A stretch of DNA of 46,808 bases, from assembly GCA_016927895.1 (NCBI GenBank), contig JAFGLT010000033.1:1-46808 (forward strand), given 5' to 3'. The DNA comes from Candidatus Bathyarchaeota archaeon (GTDB taxonomy: Archaea > Thermoproteota > Bathyarchaeia > Bathyarchaeales > Bathycorpusculaceae). Below the pieces are notes generated by a model that saw only the letters and a list, made by a program, of their open reading frames with translations, did not search any database and was not told where the DNA came from. The translations under genes were made by a program, and so were the position numbers. Of this stretch, positions 8,222 through 16,803 are shown piece after piece; the stretch's first letter is position 1, and each line of letters begins with the position of its first letter.

Positions 8222-9112
8222 TTAAGCGAATGTGAATTTTAGTAGGCTGCTAAGCATCAGGCTAAGGGTGAATACGATTGCTATTATAACAAAGTCTTTG
8301 GAGAGTACCTCTCCTATTTTGAACAGTTGTTTCGTGTTTTCAGAGTTTTTTAGTAGGGTTTTGCGTTTTTGGATTACTCGGAGGGTGACAAAAGTTGAGA
8401 GTGCCGCGAGCGTGAGGTAGTAGATCCAGCCGAGTTGAAAGAGTACGCCGACCAACGCCATAAGTGGGATTAGAGTGTAGCCCATGATTATGGTGAATAT
8501 GAGTCCTCGTTTGTAGCCGAGTATTACTGGTATTGTTCGGGAACCGCTGGAGAAGTCTGAGGCGTAATCCGATAGGTCCTCCCAGAGGCTGTTAACAGCC
8601 GTGGTTATGCCTATGAGGAGTACGAGGGCTATTATATTGATTGTGTAGACGTTGAAGAACGCGGCGACTATGAGGACTGGGACTGCGCCGACTGTAAAGT
8701 TTACAACGGGTTTGTAGGCAGTTTTTCTGAGTCTGAAGGGCGGCACGGAGTAGAGTACGCCAAACATTATGCCCAGCGCGATGAAGAGTACTACGTAGGG
8801 GGTCATGGTGAACGCGCCCAGCGCGAGTGATAGTGCAGTGAAGAACATGGCTATGAACAGCCCGAGTTTTCCCAGTTTCTTAGTGAACTCTGCCCTGAAC
8901 GGGTCTGAAAGTAAGTCGAGGTCAACGTCGAAAATGTTGTTCATAGCGTCTGCGGCGCTCCAAATGCAGAACGCGATTACGCCGAGGAAAGCCGCTTCAA
9001 ACCACACCAGCGACCCGCCCATAAGAAAGCTTGCCCCTACCGAAATCATCAAAACCATCAAGCCTCTCTCTACAGAGATGAACTGGGCAAACCCCTTCAA
9101 ATCTTGGAACAT
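8222..9112 (-). CDS. UbiA-family prenyltransferase
   Basis: This 296-residue integral membrane protein has about eight or nine hydrophobic segments. The first aspartate-rich motif is NNIFDVDLD (about 62-70) and the second is DLSDYASDF (about 178-186), followed by the conserved SRTIPVILG. UbiA enzymes join polyprenyl diphosphates to acceptors. In archaea these include geranylgeranylglyceryl phosphate (DGGGP synthase), quinone rings and haem. The acceptor cannot be told here; DGGGP synthase is one option. ATG 9112 lies about 20 bases from a TTTAAATA box at 9133-9140 on the minus strand, which suggests a leaderless or very short-leader transcript. Confidence 0.85.
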   Translation of the reverse strand: MFQDLKGFAQFISVERGLMVLMISVGASFLMGGSLVWFEAAFLGVIAFCIWSAADAMNNIFDVDLDLLSDPFRAEFTKKLGKLGLFIAMFFTALSLALGAFTMTPYVVLFIALGIMFGVLYSVPPFRLRKTAYKPVVNFTVGAVPVLIVAAFFNVYTINIIALVLLIGITTAVNSLWEDLSDYASDFSSGSRTIPVILGYKRGLIFTIIMGYTLIPLMALVGVLFQLGWIYYLTLAALSTFVTLRVIQKRKTLLKNSENTKQLFKIGEVLSKDFVIIAIVFTLSLMLSSLLKFTFA

Positions 9113-9373
9113 AACCCCTTAAGGCAAGGAACACGTTATTTAAACAGTTCTCTACAGAAGCAGAAAAAAACCATCAAAAATCGTAATCTGCGCAGGCTTT
9201 AAAGGTAGTTCCAATAGCGTCCTCTTATTTTTCCGTTTGACACTAAACATAAGTAGCCAGCATTAGTCTAATCTATAGTTAAATCTATATGTAAAGGGGT
9301 GTACGTCAATTTTTGCGCGTTTGATGATTTGATTTTGTTGTTTTGTTTAGATTAGGTTATTAGGTGCAAGTTG

Positions 9374-9387
9374 GAAAGTTAACTTTC
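9374..9387. promoter_or_regulatory. 14-bp perfect palindrome upstream of the TIM-barrel gene
   Basis: GAAAGTTAACTTTC reads the same on both strands and ends 26 bases before the chosen start at 9414. The 290-bp gap 9113-9404 contains no gene otherwise. Position and symmetry fit a binding site for a dimeric regulator, but no second copy was found in this window. Confidence 0.4.
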
Positions 9388-9413
9388 AATACTGTAAAAG
9401 GGGATTGAAGTGC

Positions 9414-10199
9414 ATGTCTAAGCCTAGAATTGGGGTTTCTATGCTTTACTGTTTAAGTGAGCCTTTCAGTAGGATGCTTAAGCGTTTGGCTAAGGTTGAC
9501 GTGAAACTTGTTGAGGTTATGGATGAAGGCTTGCACGAACTCAACAAGAAAAGAGTTGCTAAACTCAACGAAATCGCCAAGGCTAAAGGCATACGCTACA
9601 CGGTCCACGCTCCCTTCGCAGACATAAACATAGCGTCACCTTCAAAACCCCTGCTGAACGCCAGCATAAAACGCTTAGAACAGTCAATGGTTTACGCAAG
9701 GGATTTAGACGCGCAACTCTGGGTTTTCCATCCAGGCGCAAGAACAGGCATCAGCAGCTTCTACCCAAACCAAGACTGGAAACAAAATATCCAAACCATA
9801 CAAGACCTTCACGAAAAAGCGGAGAAACACGGCTTAAACACTGCAATTGAGAACCTCCCAGAAAAATATGGGTTCCTCATGAAAACCCCTGAAGACTTCC
9901 AACGATTCTACAAGGAAACCAGCCTACACGACATAGGCATAGTACTCGACGTGGGACACGCAAACCTCGAAAACCAAACCCTAAACTTCCTAAGGAAACT
10001 ACCCGACAAAATCGTTCACATACACCTCAGCGACAACATGGGAGAACACGATCAACACTTAGGAATCGGCTACGGAAAAATCGACTGGCAACAATTCGCC
10101 GAAACCCTCAAAGAAATCGCCTACGACAAAAACATAATCATCGAAGCCATAGAACACGTACCCGAAAGCCTGCAAAAACTACGCGAAATGACAGCTTAA
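9414..10199 (+). CDS. sugar phosphate isomerase/epimerase-like TIM-barrel protein
   Basis: The protein has about 261 residues from ATG 9414; GGGG lies 10 bases upstream. TTG 9405 would add three residues. The fold is that of the xylose isomerase/AP endonuclease 2 family: YTVHAPFADINIAS on an early strand, LWVFHPG, then TAIENLPE, VLDVGHANL and VHIHLSDN, which supply the His, Glu and Asp metal ligands. The late glutamate lies in IIIEAIEH. All metal-binding strands appear intact. The product could be an epimerase or an endonuclease IV-like protein; the short length and motif order favour an epimerase-like role. Its 3' end overlaps the converging rnz gene by 4 bp. Confidence 0.82.
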   Translation: MSKPRIGVSMLYCLSEPFSRMLKRLAKVDVKLVEVMDEGLHELNKKRVAKLNEIAKAKGIRYTVHAPFADINIASPSKPLLNASIKRLEQSMVYARDLDAQLWVFHPGARTGISSFYPNQDWKQNIQTIQDLHEKAEKHGLNTAIENLPEKYGFLMKTPEDFQRFYKETSLHDIGIVLDVGHANLENQTLNFLRKLPDKIVHIHLSDNMGEHDQHLGIGYGKIDWQQFAETLKEIAYDKNIIIEAIEHVPESLQKLREMTA

Positions 10200-11119
10200 T
10201 CCTTTAGAAGCGGCAACTCCAACACCAAAAAATCCTCAGCCACCACCACATCCTCAAAAACTTTCCGTGCCTGCTCCAAAAGCAAACCAGCATCCGCATA
10301 CCTGGCACTAATATGCGTCAAAACAAGCTTTTTCGCCTTCGCCCTTTTAGCCTGCAAAGCGGCTTGACTAGGAGTAGAATGGCCATCTACCTCAGCCTTC
10401 TCCGCAAGCGAGTCATCAAACGTAGCCTCATGAATAACCAAGTCCGCATCAGCCGCGAACTCCACAAACTCCTCAAAAGGTCTCGTGTCACCCGAATACA
10501 CAATTTTCCGCCCCTTCCGCAGCGAACCCACAACCGCCTCAGGAAGCACAACACGCCCATCTGCCAACTCAACCGCTTCACCACGCTGCAACCGTGACCA
10601 CAACTCACCCTCAGGAACATCCAAAGCCCTAGCTTTTTCAGGGTAAAACTTACCCGCACGCGGCTTCTCCACAAACGCAAACGACCAACCATTAACTACA
10701 TGATTCGACCGTGCAGCCTCAACCACGTAGTCCTCCTCCTCACAAACCACGCCATTACCACAAACCTCGCGGATTTCAACAGGAAACGTCAAACCAAACT
10801 GCAAACTCTCACGCACACACCCCAAAAACTGCGCTATACCTTCTGGACCATAAACCTCCAGTTTCCTCTCCCTGCCCAGCAAAGCCATAGTCTGTAGCAA
10901 CCCCGGCAAACCCAAAACGTGGTCACCATGCATATGCGACACGAAAATCTTTATCTTCCTGTGAAAACCCACTTTCGCCTTCACCATTTGCCGCTGCACC
11001 CCTTCTCCACAGTCAAACATCAGCTGCTCACCCTGACGCCGCAAAAGCACCGCTGGTAAACTCCTCCCAGCCGTCGGAACACTGCCACCAGTCCCAAGGA
11101 ACACCACACGCAAACTCAC
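10196..11119 (-). CDS. rnz: ribonuclease Z (tRNA 3' processing endonuclease)
   Basis: This 307-residue metallo-beta-lactamase-fold enzyme cuts tRNA precursors at the 3' end. It starts MSLRVVFLGTGGSVPT. The metal site is SHMHGDHVLGLPG (His-x-His-x-Asp-His, about 61-73), with Ser in place of the more common Thr before the first His. Further ligands lie at SNHVVNGW, YSGDTRP and LVLTHISARY. Length fits tRNase Z short forms. It is the last gene of a prs - trmG10 - rnz cluster, 12 bp after the methyltransferase. Pairing with a tRNA methyltransferase fits a tRNA-maturation operon. Confidence 0.93.
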   Translation of the reverse strand: MSLRVVFLGTGGSVPTAGRSLPAVLLRRQGEQLMFDCGEGVQRQMVKAKVGFHRKIKIFVSHMHGDHVLGLPGLLQTMALLGRERKLEVYGPEGIAQFLGCVRESLQFGLTFPVEIREVCGNGVVCEEEDYVVEAARSNHVVNGWSFAFVEKPRAGKFYPEKARALDVPEGELWSRLQRGEAVELADGRVVLPEAVVGSLRKGRKIVYSGDTRPFEEFVEFAADADLVIHEATFDDSLAEKAEVDGHSTPSQAALQAKRAKAKKLVLTHISARYADAGLLLEQARKVFEDVVVAEDFLVLELPLLKD

Positions 11120-11131
11120 TCCGTTTCCACC

Positions 11132-12169
11132 TCACACCTTCTCGAACACTGCAATCTCCCGCGTCAAAGTCCCATGGACATACGCGAAATGAGACTCCAC
11201 ATGCCTATACCCTAACTCCTCGCCAACACGAGAGATACCTAATGTCTTCGGAGAAGCAATACAAATCAGTTGCCCTGCCCCAAGCAAACCACGCGCAGAA
11301 CCCAATACGCCTTCAACAAGCCGCTTAGTAGTAGACTTCATGGTCGTTGCAGACTTACCATACGGCGGATCAGAAACAACACGGTCAACCCGCATCAAAG
11401 GTAACTTTCTAGAATCCGCCACCACCACGCCCTCAGCCTCAACACCAAAATGCTCAAGGTTTCGCCGAGTGCCTTCCGCCATACGCCGTTGAACATCAAA
11501 ACCCAAAACCCTGCAGCCGACAAAACCCGCTTCAATCATCGTGCTTCCCGTGCCACAAAACGGATCCAGCAACACCTCCCCACGACGCGCACGCGATAAA
11601 TTCACCATACACCGCGCAAGCTTCGACGGCATCGCAGACGGATGAAAATACGGCTTCTTCCTAGGACGCCTTTCCGAGAAAGTTAAAATCTCCATCTCTG
11701 CAAGCTTAAGACCAAAAACCAGTTTCCCACTGGTCAAAACACCGAAAAAAGTTTTATCAGGCTTTTTCAAGTTAACCCGTGTTCCCGTTGTGTTGTCGAG
11801 TATGATTTTGCCAAGCTTTCCCTCAAGAGGAACACTGCCAATTTCTTCCGAGTAATTCTTCACGCGCCTCACACGAACCGCAAAGCTCTCACCTTCACCT
11901 AAAACACCCCTAAAATCCACAGCCTCCGCAGCCTTCGCAATCGCCGCTTCCTCAGCTTCACACGCAAACAACTCAAGCACACACACCATAGTGTAAGCTG
12001 ATCTGCGGTGAACAGCCTCAACGCTGTCCTCAGCTGCCTTCAACCGCATCACTAAGTCAAGCTGCTCTTCAACTTCAAAAGGAAAGCCTTCAGCTTCAAG
12101 AATCGCCTTCAACTCGGCAGCAGGCAAGGTTTCATTTTCGCCCGAAAGCAAAAAGAAAAGCTCAGCCAC
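11132..12169 (-). CDS. tRNA (guanine-N2) methyltransferase, Trm-G10/Trm11 type
   Basis: This 345-residue enzyme should methylate N2 of guanosine, most likely G10, in tRNA. Residues about 1-165 form a THUMP-type RNA-binding region (VRVRRVKNYSEE...LEGKLGKIIL). Residues about 170-345 are a Rossmann methyltransferase with motif I LLDPFCGTGSTMIEA and catalytic motif IV VVSDPPYGKSAT, as in N2-guanine methylases. The upstream HPSAMPSKLARCMVNLS segment is a family signature. Its start overlaps the end of prs by 8 bp, which implies translational coupling. Confidence 0.9.
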   Translation of the reverse strand: MAELFFLLSGENETLPAAELKAILEAEGFPFEVEEQLDLVMRLKAAEDSVEAVHRRSAYTMVCVLELFACEAEEAAIAKAAEAVDFRGVLGEGESFAVRVRRVKNYSEEIGSVPLEGKLGKIILDNTTGTRVNLKKPDKTFFGVLTSGKLVFGLKLAEMEILTFSERRPRKKPYFHPSAMPSKLARCMVNLSRARRGEVLLDPFCGTGSTMIEAGFVGCRVLGFDVQRRMAEGTRRNLEHFGVEAEGVVVADSRKLPLMRVDRVVSDPPYGKSATTMKSTTKRLVEGVLGSARGLLGAGQLICIASPKTLGISRVGEELGYRHVESHFAYVHGTLTREIAVFEKV

Positions 12170-13046
12170 TTTCCTGCGCCTTCAAAGCCTTGGCGATCAA
12201 CGGTGCAAGCGAGACCTTGCTGACGTGGCTGGGAACGCTGTCCGTGCCCACAACCTCATCAACTCCCGCGCCTAGAATCCGCTGTTCAGCGTCGCCCACC
12301 AAAACTGGGTGGACACAAGCCGTAAAAATGTTCGCGGCGCCTAGTTCCCGCAGAATTTTGGCTGCGCCCACGATTGTTCCGCCTGTGCTGATTATGTCGT
12401 CGAAGATTATGACGGGTTGTCCCTTCACTTTCAAGCCTTCGCCAGTCTGCGTTGTTTGTCCCGTGTAACGGTCCCGTTTCTTCTCAAGATGCCCCGCACC
12501 GCCACCCAAAACGCGCTGCGCCTGCTCCGCAATATACATCGCCCCTTTATCCGGAGCCAAAGCAAATGCTTTCCCGTAGCCTTTCTCAACAAAATATTCA
12601 GCTAAAAGCGGAATGGCAGACAAGGTCTTAGCTGGAAACGGGAACTTTTTCAATGCGGCTTCCGCGTGAATATTCACTGTGACCAAAGAGTCAACTCCCG
12701 CAGCGTTTAACATGCACGCCACGGTTTCAACACTCACGCCCTCGCCTTCTAGAAACATTTTGTCCTGACGCGCATAACCCAAGTAAGGAACCACAGCCGT
12801 TACTTTGCATGCTCCGTTCCGCTTGGAAGCACCCGCCAAAAAAGCCAGCTGCATCAAACGGCTATCCTGAGGTGCACTAGTCGTCTGCACGATAACCACA
12901 TGCTCATCCCTAACTGAACCCTCCAAACGGACATAGGATTCTCCATCTGGAAACGCTTTATACGCAACCCCCACCGTTTCTAAACCAGATAACTCCGCTG
13001 TTTTTTCACCCAACTCTCTCGACGCAGGACCCAGAACAACCTTCAT
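12162..13046 (-). CDS. prs: ribose-phosphate pyrophosphokinase (PRPP synthase)
   Basis: This 294-residue enzyme makes PRPP from ribose 5-phosphate and ATP for nucleotide, His and Trp synthesis. Visible motifs are GYARQDKMFLEGE (ATP flexible loop, about 91-103), VNIHAEA (metal-binding His), LAPDKGAM, and the PRPP loop IIFDDIISTGGTI (about 214-226). Length matches archaeal PRPP synthases. It heads the cluster with trmG10 and rnz. A TTAATTAAAG box at about 13108-13117 is the likely promoter. ATG 13046 is the only sensible start. Confidence 0.93.
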   Translation of the reverse strand: MKVVLGPASRELGEKTAELSGLETVGVAYKAFPDGESYVRLEGSVRDEHVVIVQTTSAPQDSRLMQLAFLAGASKRNGACKVTAVVPYLGYARQDKMFLEGEGVSVETVACMLNAAGVDSLVTVNIHAEAALKKFPFPAKTLSAIPLLAEYFVEKGYGKAFALAPDKGAMYIAEQAQRVLGGGAGHLEKKRDRYTGQTTQTGEGLKVKGQPVIIFDDIISTGGTIVGAAKILRELGAANIFTACVHPVLVGDAEQRILGAGVDEVVGTDSVPSHVSKVSLAPLIAKALKAQESG

Positions 13047-13144
13047 TCAAACATCACACTTCTAACATGAGACACGTATGATTTTTAGCTTTATCCCACC
13101 CAACTTTAATTAACTTTTCACTAACCTATCAAAGCATACCCCAC

Positions 13145-13209
13145 AATAGTGTCCGGCGCAAGTAGACTCCCTCTATAGGTTTCTGTATAGAATCACTATT
13201 AGGATTCTA
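13145..13209. other. structured intergenic stretch (nested inverted repeats)
   Basis: Between prs (start 13046) and the PHP gene (end 13246), three inverted repeats are packed together. TAGAATC/GATTCTA at 13188-13209 has 7-bp arms and an 8-base loop. AATAGTG/CACTATT at 13145-13200 has 7-bp arms. CTATA/TATAG lies inside the latter. The first two are mutually exclusive pairings. I checked for a tRNA and found no TTCRANNC T-loop in a correct arm. It may be a terminator, small RNA or regulator site. Confidence 0.35.
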
Positions 13210-13245
13210 ATCGGCTCCAAATATGATGGTGCGTTTATGGCCTGT

Positions 13246-13905
13246 TTAGGTGGTCTCGCGTTTGTTCAGGTATTTCAGTAAAAAGCGTCCTTGATGTTCA
13301 AGTCTTAGCCTTAGGGATAATCCTGTTCCTGCGGGTGTGCACTGTCCTTTCTTTATGGCTTTGATTACGGCTTCTAGGTTTGCTTCGGAGTCAATAATCG
13401 TGTAAGCTTGGCCTATAACGGGACCGTAATGCGCGTCTGTCCCCGCGACTTTAGGCAGTTTCAGTCGTTCCGCTAGCTGGTTGGCTTTGCTGGTTGCTCT
13501 GTTAAACGGGAAAGCTGAAGCGTTTATGACTTCAACTGCGTCGAACTTGCCGGAAACGTGTTTGCCTATACTGTTTTTCATTAGGGCGAAGGGGTGGCAT
13601 GCAATGGCGATGCCGCCGGCCTCGTGGATTCTGTCAACCGTTTCGTCTGCGCTTAAGCCTCGTGGAATAAGCGTGTTCACGTTTAAGCCTACTATGTGTC
13701 CGTGCATGCTGGAGACTTCCGTGCCTGGGATTATTAGGAAGTCTGTTTGTTTGGCGATTTTCTGGGCGCCTTCAACTTTGTTGTGGTCTGTCACGGCTAC
13801 GGCGGTTAAACCACGTTTTTTAGCGTAGAAAACAAGCTCTGTCGGCGTGATTACTGAGTCGCTGGAGTAGGTTGTGTGAACGTGGAGGTCGGCTTTGACT
13901 TGCAT
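13246..13905 (-). CDS. PHP-domain phosphoesterase
   Basis: This 219-residue protein has the polymerase and histidinol phosphatase (PHP) fold. The first metal motif is DLHVHTTYSSDS (about 6-17). VTDHNKVEGA follows, then PGTEVSS, IACHPFAL and AGTDAHYGPVIG, covering the His/Asp/Glu metal ligands in the usual order. Such stand-alone proteins hydrolyse phosphate monoesters or nucleotides; the substrate is not known. It lies 21 bp after metG on the same strand and is probably co-transcribed with it. The last 30 residues are basic (LRLRLEHQGRFLLKYLNKR), perhaps for nucleic acid contact. Confidence 0.85.
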   Translation of the reverse strand: MQVKADLHVHTTYSSDSVITPTELVFYAKKRGLTAVAVTDHNKVEGAQKIAKQTDFLIIPGTEVSSMHGHIVGLNVNTLIPRGLSADETVDRIHEAGGIAIACHPFALMKNSIGKHVSGKFDAVEVINASAFPFNRATSKANQLAERLKLPKVAGTDAHYGPVIGQAYTIIDSEANLEAVIKAIKKGQCTPAGTGLSLRLRLEHQGRFLLKYLNKRETT

Positions 13906-13926
13906 GTACGTTAACCTAGCTTTCTT

Positions 13927-15627
13927 TTAGGCGGATTTCGCCTTTTTCTCTCTGACCGCGGCCAGCATCTCATCCAACTGTTTTTCGTCAGCGTCTATTT
14001 TCTGGAAGAGTGGCTTTGGTCTGGCTATTTTGTGTCCTGCTTCCAGAGGCTTCAGGGCTTCTTTCCACCTGCCCTCGTGAACGCTTCCATCTAGATTTAG
14101 GGTCTGCCAGAGCTGCTCCGCTGTTGCCGGCATGAACGGGGCTGAGACTAAGGTTATTGCTTTCACTACTTGCGCTGTTACGTAGAGCACGGTTGCTGCT
14201 TTCTCCCTGTCTGTTTTAACGAGTTTCCACGGTTCCTTCTCGTTCAGGTACTGGTTTCCAATACGCCCTATGCTGATTAACGTGTTTGCCGCGGACTGCA
14301 GTTTAGCCTCTTCGAATTCTTGAGCGGCAGTTTCCACTTTCTCTTTGACAGCCTGCAGCACCGCCTCGTCTTCTGCGGTGAGTTTCGGTTGTGGAATTTC
14401 ACCGTTGAACTTGGAGTTTATGAACGTTAAGGTTCTGTGGATGAAGTTGCCGAGGGTGTCGTTTAAGTCAGCGTTAACTTTTTCAAGGAACACGTCCCAG
14501 GAGAAGTTGCTGTCTTTGCTCTCTGGACGCGTAGCCATAAGGAAGAAACGCCAGTAATCAGCGGGGAAAAGCTCCAGTGCTTCATCTATCCAGATGCCGA
14601 TTCGCTGGCTTTTGCTGGCTTTTTCGCCTTTGAACTGGAGAAACTCTGTAGCTGAAACGTTCCAAGGAAGATTATAGTCTTCGCCTGAAGCTAAAAGCAG
14701 CGCAGGAAGGATTATGGTGTGGAAAGGGATATTGTCTTTTCCCACGAAATACAGTGTTTTAGCCGCCTTGTCAAACCAGAATTCTTTCCACTTCTCAGGT
14801 TCGCCGATGCGCTTGCAATACTCGATGGTGGCGGAGACGTAGCCCATGACCGCTTCAACCCACACGTAGATGGTTTTGCCTTCTGCTCCGGGGAAAGGCG
14901 CTGGGATTCCCCAGTCCACATCGCGAGTGACTGCTCGGGGTTTCAAGCCTTCTTTTATCCAGTTTAAGCTAAAGTTTTTGGCGTTAGCTGGAAGCTGCTT
15001 GTTCTCCGACAGGTACTGGATGAGTGGGTTGGCGAAACGTGACAGGTCAATATACCAGTGCTTCGTAGTTTTCACGGTGGGCTTGTTGCCGCAGATCACG
15101 CAATAGGGTTCAAGCAGGAAGCTGGGTTCCAGAAGCCGCCCGCACAGGTCACACTGGTCGCCGCGAGCTCGTTCGCCACCGCAGTACGGGCATTTGCCTT
15201 CCACGAACCTGTCAGGCAAAAATCGCTGGTCGTGTTCGCAGTACAGCATCTGCGTTTCCTTGCTGAAGATGTAGCCGTTCTTGTAAATTTTCATCAATGT
15301 TTCCTGTACGAAGTCTCGGTGGACTGGGCTTTCAGTTCGTGTGTAATTGTCAAAGGATGCTCCCCACTTCCGGAACAGCTCAGCTACCCGTGCGTGGTTC
15401 CTATCCGTTAACTCCTTCGGTGTTACACCCTGTTTCATTGCTTCCACTTCAATGGGTGTGCCATGCTCATCCGAACCGCTCACCATTAACACTTCGTCGC
15501 CAATCAACCTGTAATACCTGGCGACAACATCAGCAGACAAGACTGACCCAACTAGGTTACCCAAATGGGGTATAACGTTAATGTAAGGCCACGCAGACGT
15601 AACTAAAACTTTACCGAAATTCGGCAC
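13927..15627 (-). CDS. metG: methionyl-tRNA synthetase
   Basis: This 566-residue class I synthetase charges tRNA-Met. The HIGH-type motif is PHLGN (about 20-24), and the KMSKS-type loop is KASKS within LQFKGEKASKSQRIG (about 335-349). Four cysteine pairs form the zinc knuckles of the connective peptide (CEHD...CPYCGG...CDLCG...CVICGN, about 130-185). The anticodon domain covers about 380-530. The protein ends with a short helical KK-rich tail and lacks the C-terminal EMAP/OB tRNA-binding domain found in some homologues; in some archaea that domain is a separate gene. ATG 15627 is the start. Confidence 0.95.
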   Translation of the reverse strand: MPNFGKVLVTSAWPYINVIPHLGNLVGSVLSADVVARYYRLIGDEVLMVSGSDEHGTPIEVEAMKQGVTPKELTDRNHARVAELFRKWGASFDNYTRTESPVHRDFVQETLMKIYKNGYIFSKETQMLYCEHDQRFLPDRFVEGKCPYCGGERARGDQCDLCGRLLEPSFLLEPYCVICGNKPTVKTTKHWYIDLSRFANPLIQYLSENKQLPANAKNFSLNWIKEGLKPRAVTRDVDWGIPAPFPGAEGKTIYVWVEAVMGYVSATIEYCKRIGEPEKWKEFWFDKAAKTLYFVGKDNIPFHTIILPALLLASGEDYNLPWNVSATEFLQFKGEKASKSQRIGIWIDEALELFPADYWRFFLMATRPESKDSNFSWDVFLEKVNADLNDTLGNFIHRTLTFINSKFNGEIPQPKLTAEDEAVLQAVKEKVETAAQEFEEAKLQSAANTLISIGRIGNQYLNEKEPWKLVKTDREKAATVLYVTAQVVKAITLVSAPFMPATAEQLWQTLNLDGSVHEGRWKEALKPLEAGHKIARPKPLFQKIDADEKQLDEMLAAVREKKAKSA

Positions 15628-15889
15628 ACTCCATCATGTTCAATTTTAACGGTTGAATAGAAATATCAATTCTATTACTTAATAATGATGCCGATGGCGC
15701 TTCAACAAGAGAATTAATTGATAGCTAAGACTCCTCAGAGATAGCACGCGCACAATATCAGTTTGGTGTTCATCTGATGGAACAAGCTTCCTAAACGGTA
15801 GCAAATCCAAAAAACTCAAAAAAGAAAAAAGAGGGTTATTTTAATAGGGATTCTGAACTGTTCACGCTTTTTACCAAAAAATAGAAAAA
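15628..15889. other. gene-free stretch between divergent metG and the coiled-coil gene
   Basis: The 320-bp gap 15628-15947 contains no supported gene. A TTATTAAG-type box near 15677-15687 on the minus strand would serve metG. The middle part, about 15690-15840, is mixed composition with no ORF or tRNA I can support. The last 60 bases hold the inverted repeat reported at 15890-15918 and the ribosome site of the plus-strand gene. Confidence 0.4.
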
Positions 15890-15918
15890 TTGAGAGCGAT
15901 AAATAGAAATGCTCTCAA
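15890..15918 (+). promoter_or_regulatory. inverted repeat in the leader of the coiled-coil surface protein
   Basis: TTGAGAGC at 15890-15897 pairs perfectly with GCTCTCAA at 15911-15918 around a 13-base A-rich loop. It ends 29 bases before ATG 15948 and just before the GAGGT ribosome site at about 15935. It could be an operator or an RNA hairpin that influences translation. Confidence 0.45.
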
Positions 15919-15947
15919 CAATAAATTAGCATTCAGAGGTTAAAAGA

Positions 15948-16673
15948 ATGGAAACCAAAATCTACGCATTTCTCTTAATTACCTTAATAATCGGCTTAGT
16001 CGGGGGATACATTGTTGGTTCAATCTCTCAACAGAATCAAGCCCCAACATTAGATGAAGCAATTGATGCCAAGAATGAGCAAATAGCAACCTTGCAATCA
16101 GAGGTTCAAAGCCTAAACGACCAAATAGATACCAAGAACCAGCAAATAACCACTCTCCAATCAGAGGTTCAAAATATTGAGGAACAAATAGACACCAAAA
16201 ATAGCCAAATAGCAAGCCTACAGACAGAGGTTCAAAGTCTTAACAACCAAATTGATGCCAAGAATGAGCAAATAGCAACCCTGCAATCAGAGGTTCAAAG
16301 TCTGAACAACGAAATAGATGTCAAGAACCAGCAGATTCTAGCCCTTGAATTAGAGGTAGATGAGTTACGCGTTAGCCTAGAAGTGGAGGGGGTCGTTTGG
16401 GATGTTGCAGCTGATACCGCGAACATAACGATAAGGAATACAGGAGGAGTTAATGTGACAATAACTTCCATAAGCCTACAAGAGACTTATCCTGGAGCTC
16501 CTTGGATTCCCGATACTTCACCAGATGCAACGGGATGGATAAACGTAGGAGACAACAAGGTATTTGTATGGGATGGATCAGCAGTTTATGATTTACTTCC
16601 TGCCACTTCTTACGCTATTAACATAGATTATGCTTCAATTTACGACACCCAATACTTAGATGGAACACCATGA
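15948..16673 (+). CDS. membrane-anchored coiled-coil protein with 21-residue repeats
   Basis: This 241-residue protein has a signal anchor at residues about 5-26 and then a long coiled coil made of five 21-residue units (three heptads each) of the type D-x-KN-x-QI...LQ-x-EVQ-x-LN-x-x-I. A C-terminal beta domain (about residues 145-241) begins VEGVVWDVAADTANITIRNTGG, like the CARDB/pilin-type domains of archaeal surface proteins. It would project from the membrane as a stalk carrying a head domain. The DNA units are close to identical, so unit number may vary between strains. GAGGT precedes ATG 15948. Confidence 0.8.
   Translation: METKIYAFLLITLIIGLVGGYIVGSISQQNQAPTLDEAIDAKNEQIATLQSEVQSLNDQIDTKNQQITTLQSEVQNIEEQIDTKNSQIASLQTEVQSLNNQIDAKNEQIATLQSEVQSLNNEIDVKNQQILALELEVDELRVSLEVEGVVWDVAADTANITIRNTGGVNVTITSISLQETYPGAPWIPDTSPDATGWINVGDNKVFVWDGSAVYDLLPATSYAINIDYASIYDTQYLDGTP
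16065..16379 (+). repeat. five tandem 63-bp units inside the coiled-coil gene
   Basis: Units start at 16065, 16128, 16191, 16254 and 16317. Each encodes 21 residues. Units 1 to 4 are very similar in DNA (for example the shared core CAATCAGAGGTTCAAAG), and unit 5 is more diverged. The in-frame 63-bp length allows gain or loss of whole units without breaking the coiled-coil register. Confidence 0.85.
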
Positions 16674-16803
16674 TACCTTCCCTTGGTCCCCTTCTGCAAG
16701 TGCACAAGAAACGTATTCGCTACCCCTCTGAAGGCAGGGGAAATAACTTAATCGAAAAATATGCTTCTTTCGGTTTTAAATTCAACCTGATTAAAAGGTG
16801 CTT

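Noticed and set aside
9327-9404. C/D-box-like TGATGA upstream of the TIM-barrel gene
   Set aside because: No CTGA D box or flanking stem at proper spacing could be found.
13137-13240. Possible tRNA gene between prs and the PHP gene
   Set aside because: Some tRNA-like phrases are present (GGCGCAAG, ATTCTAATC), but no acceptor stem or correct T arm can be formed on either strand.
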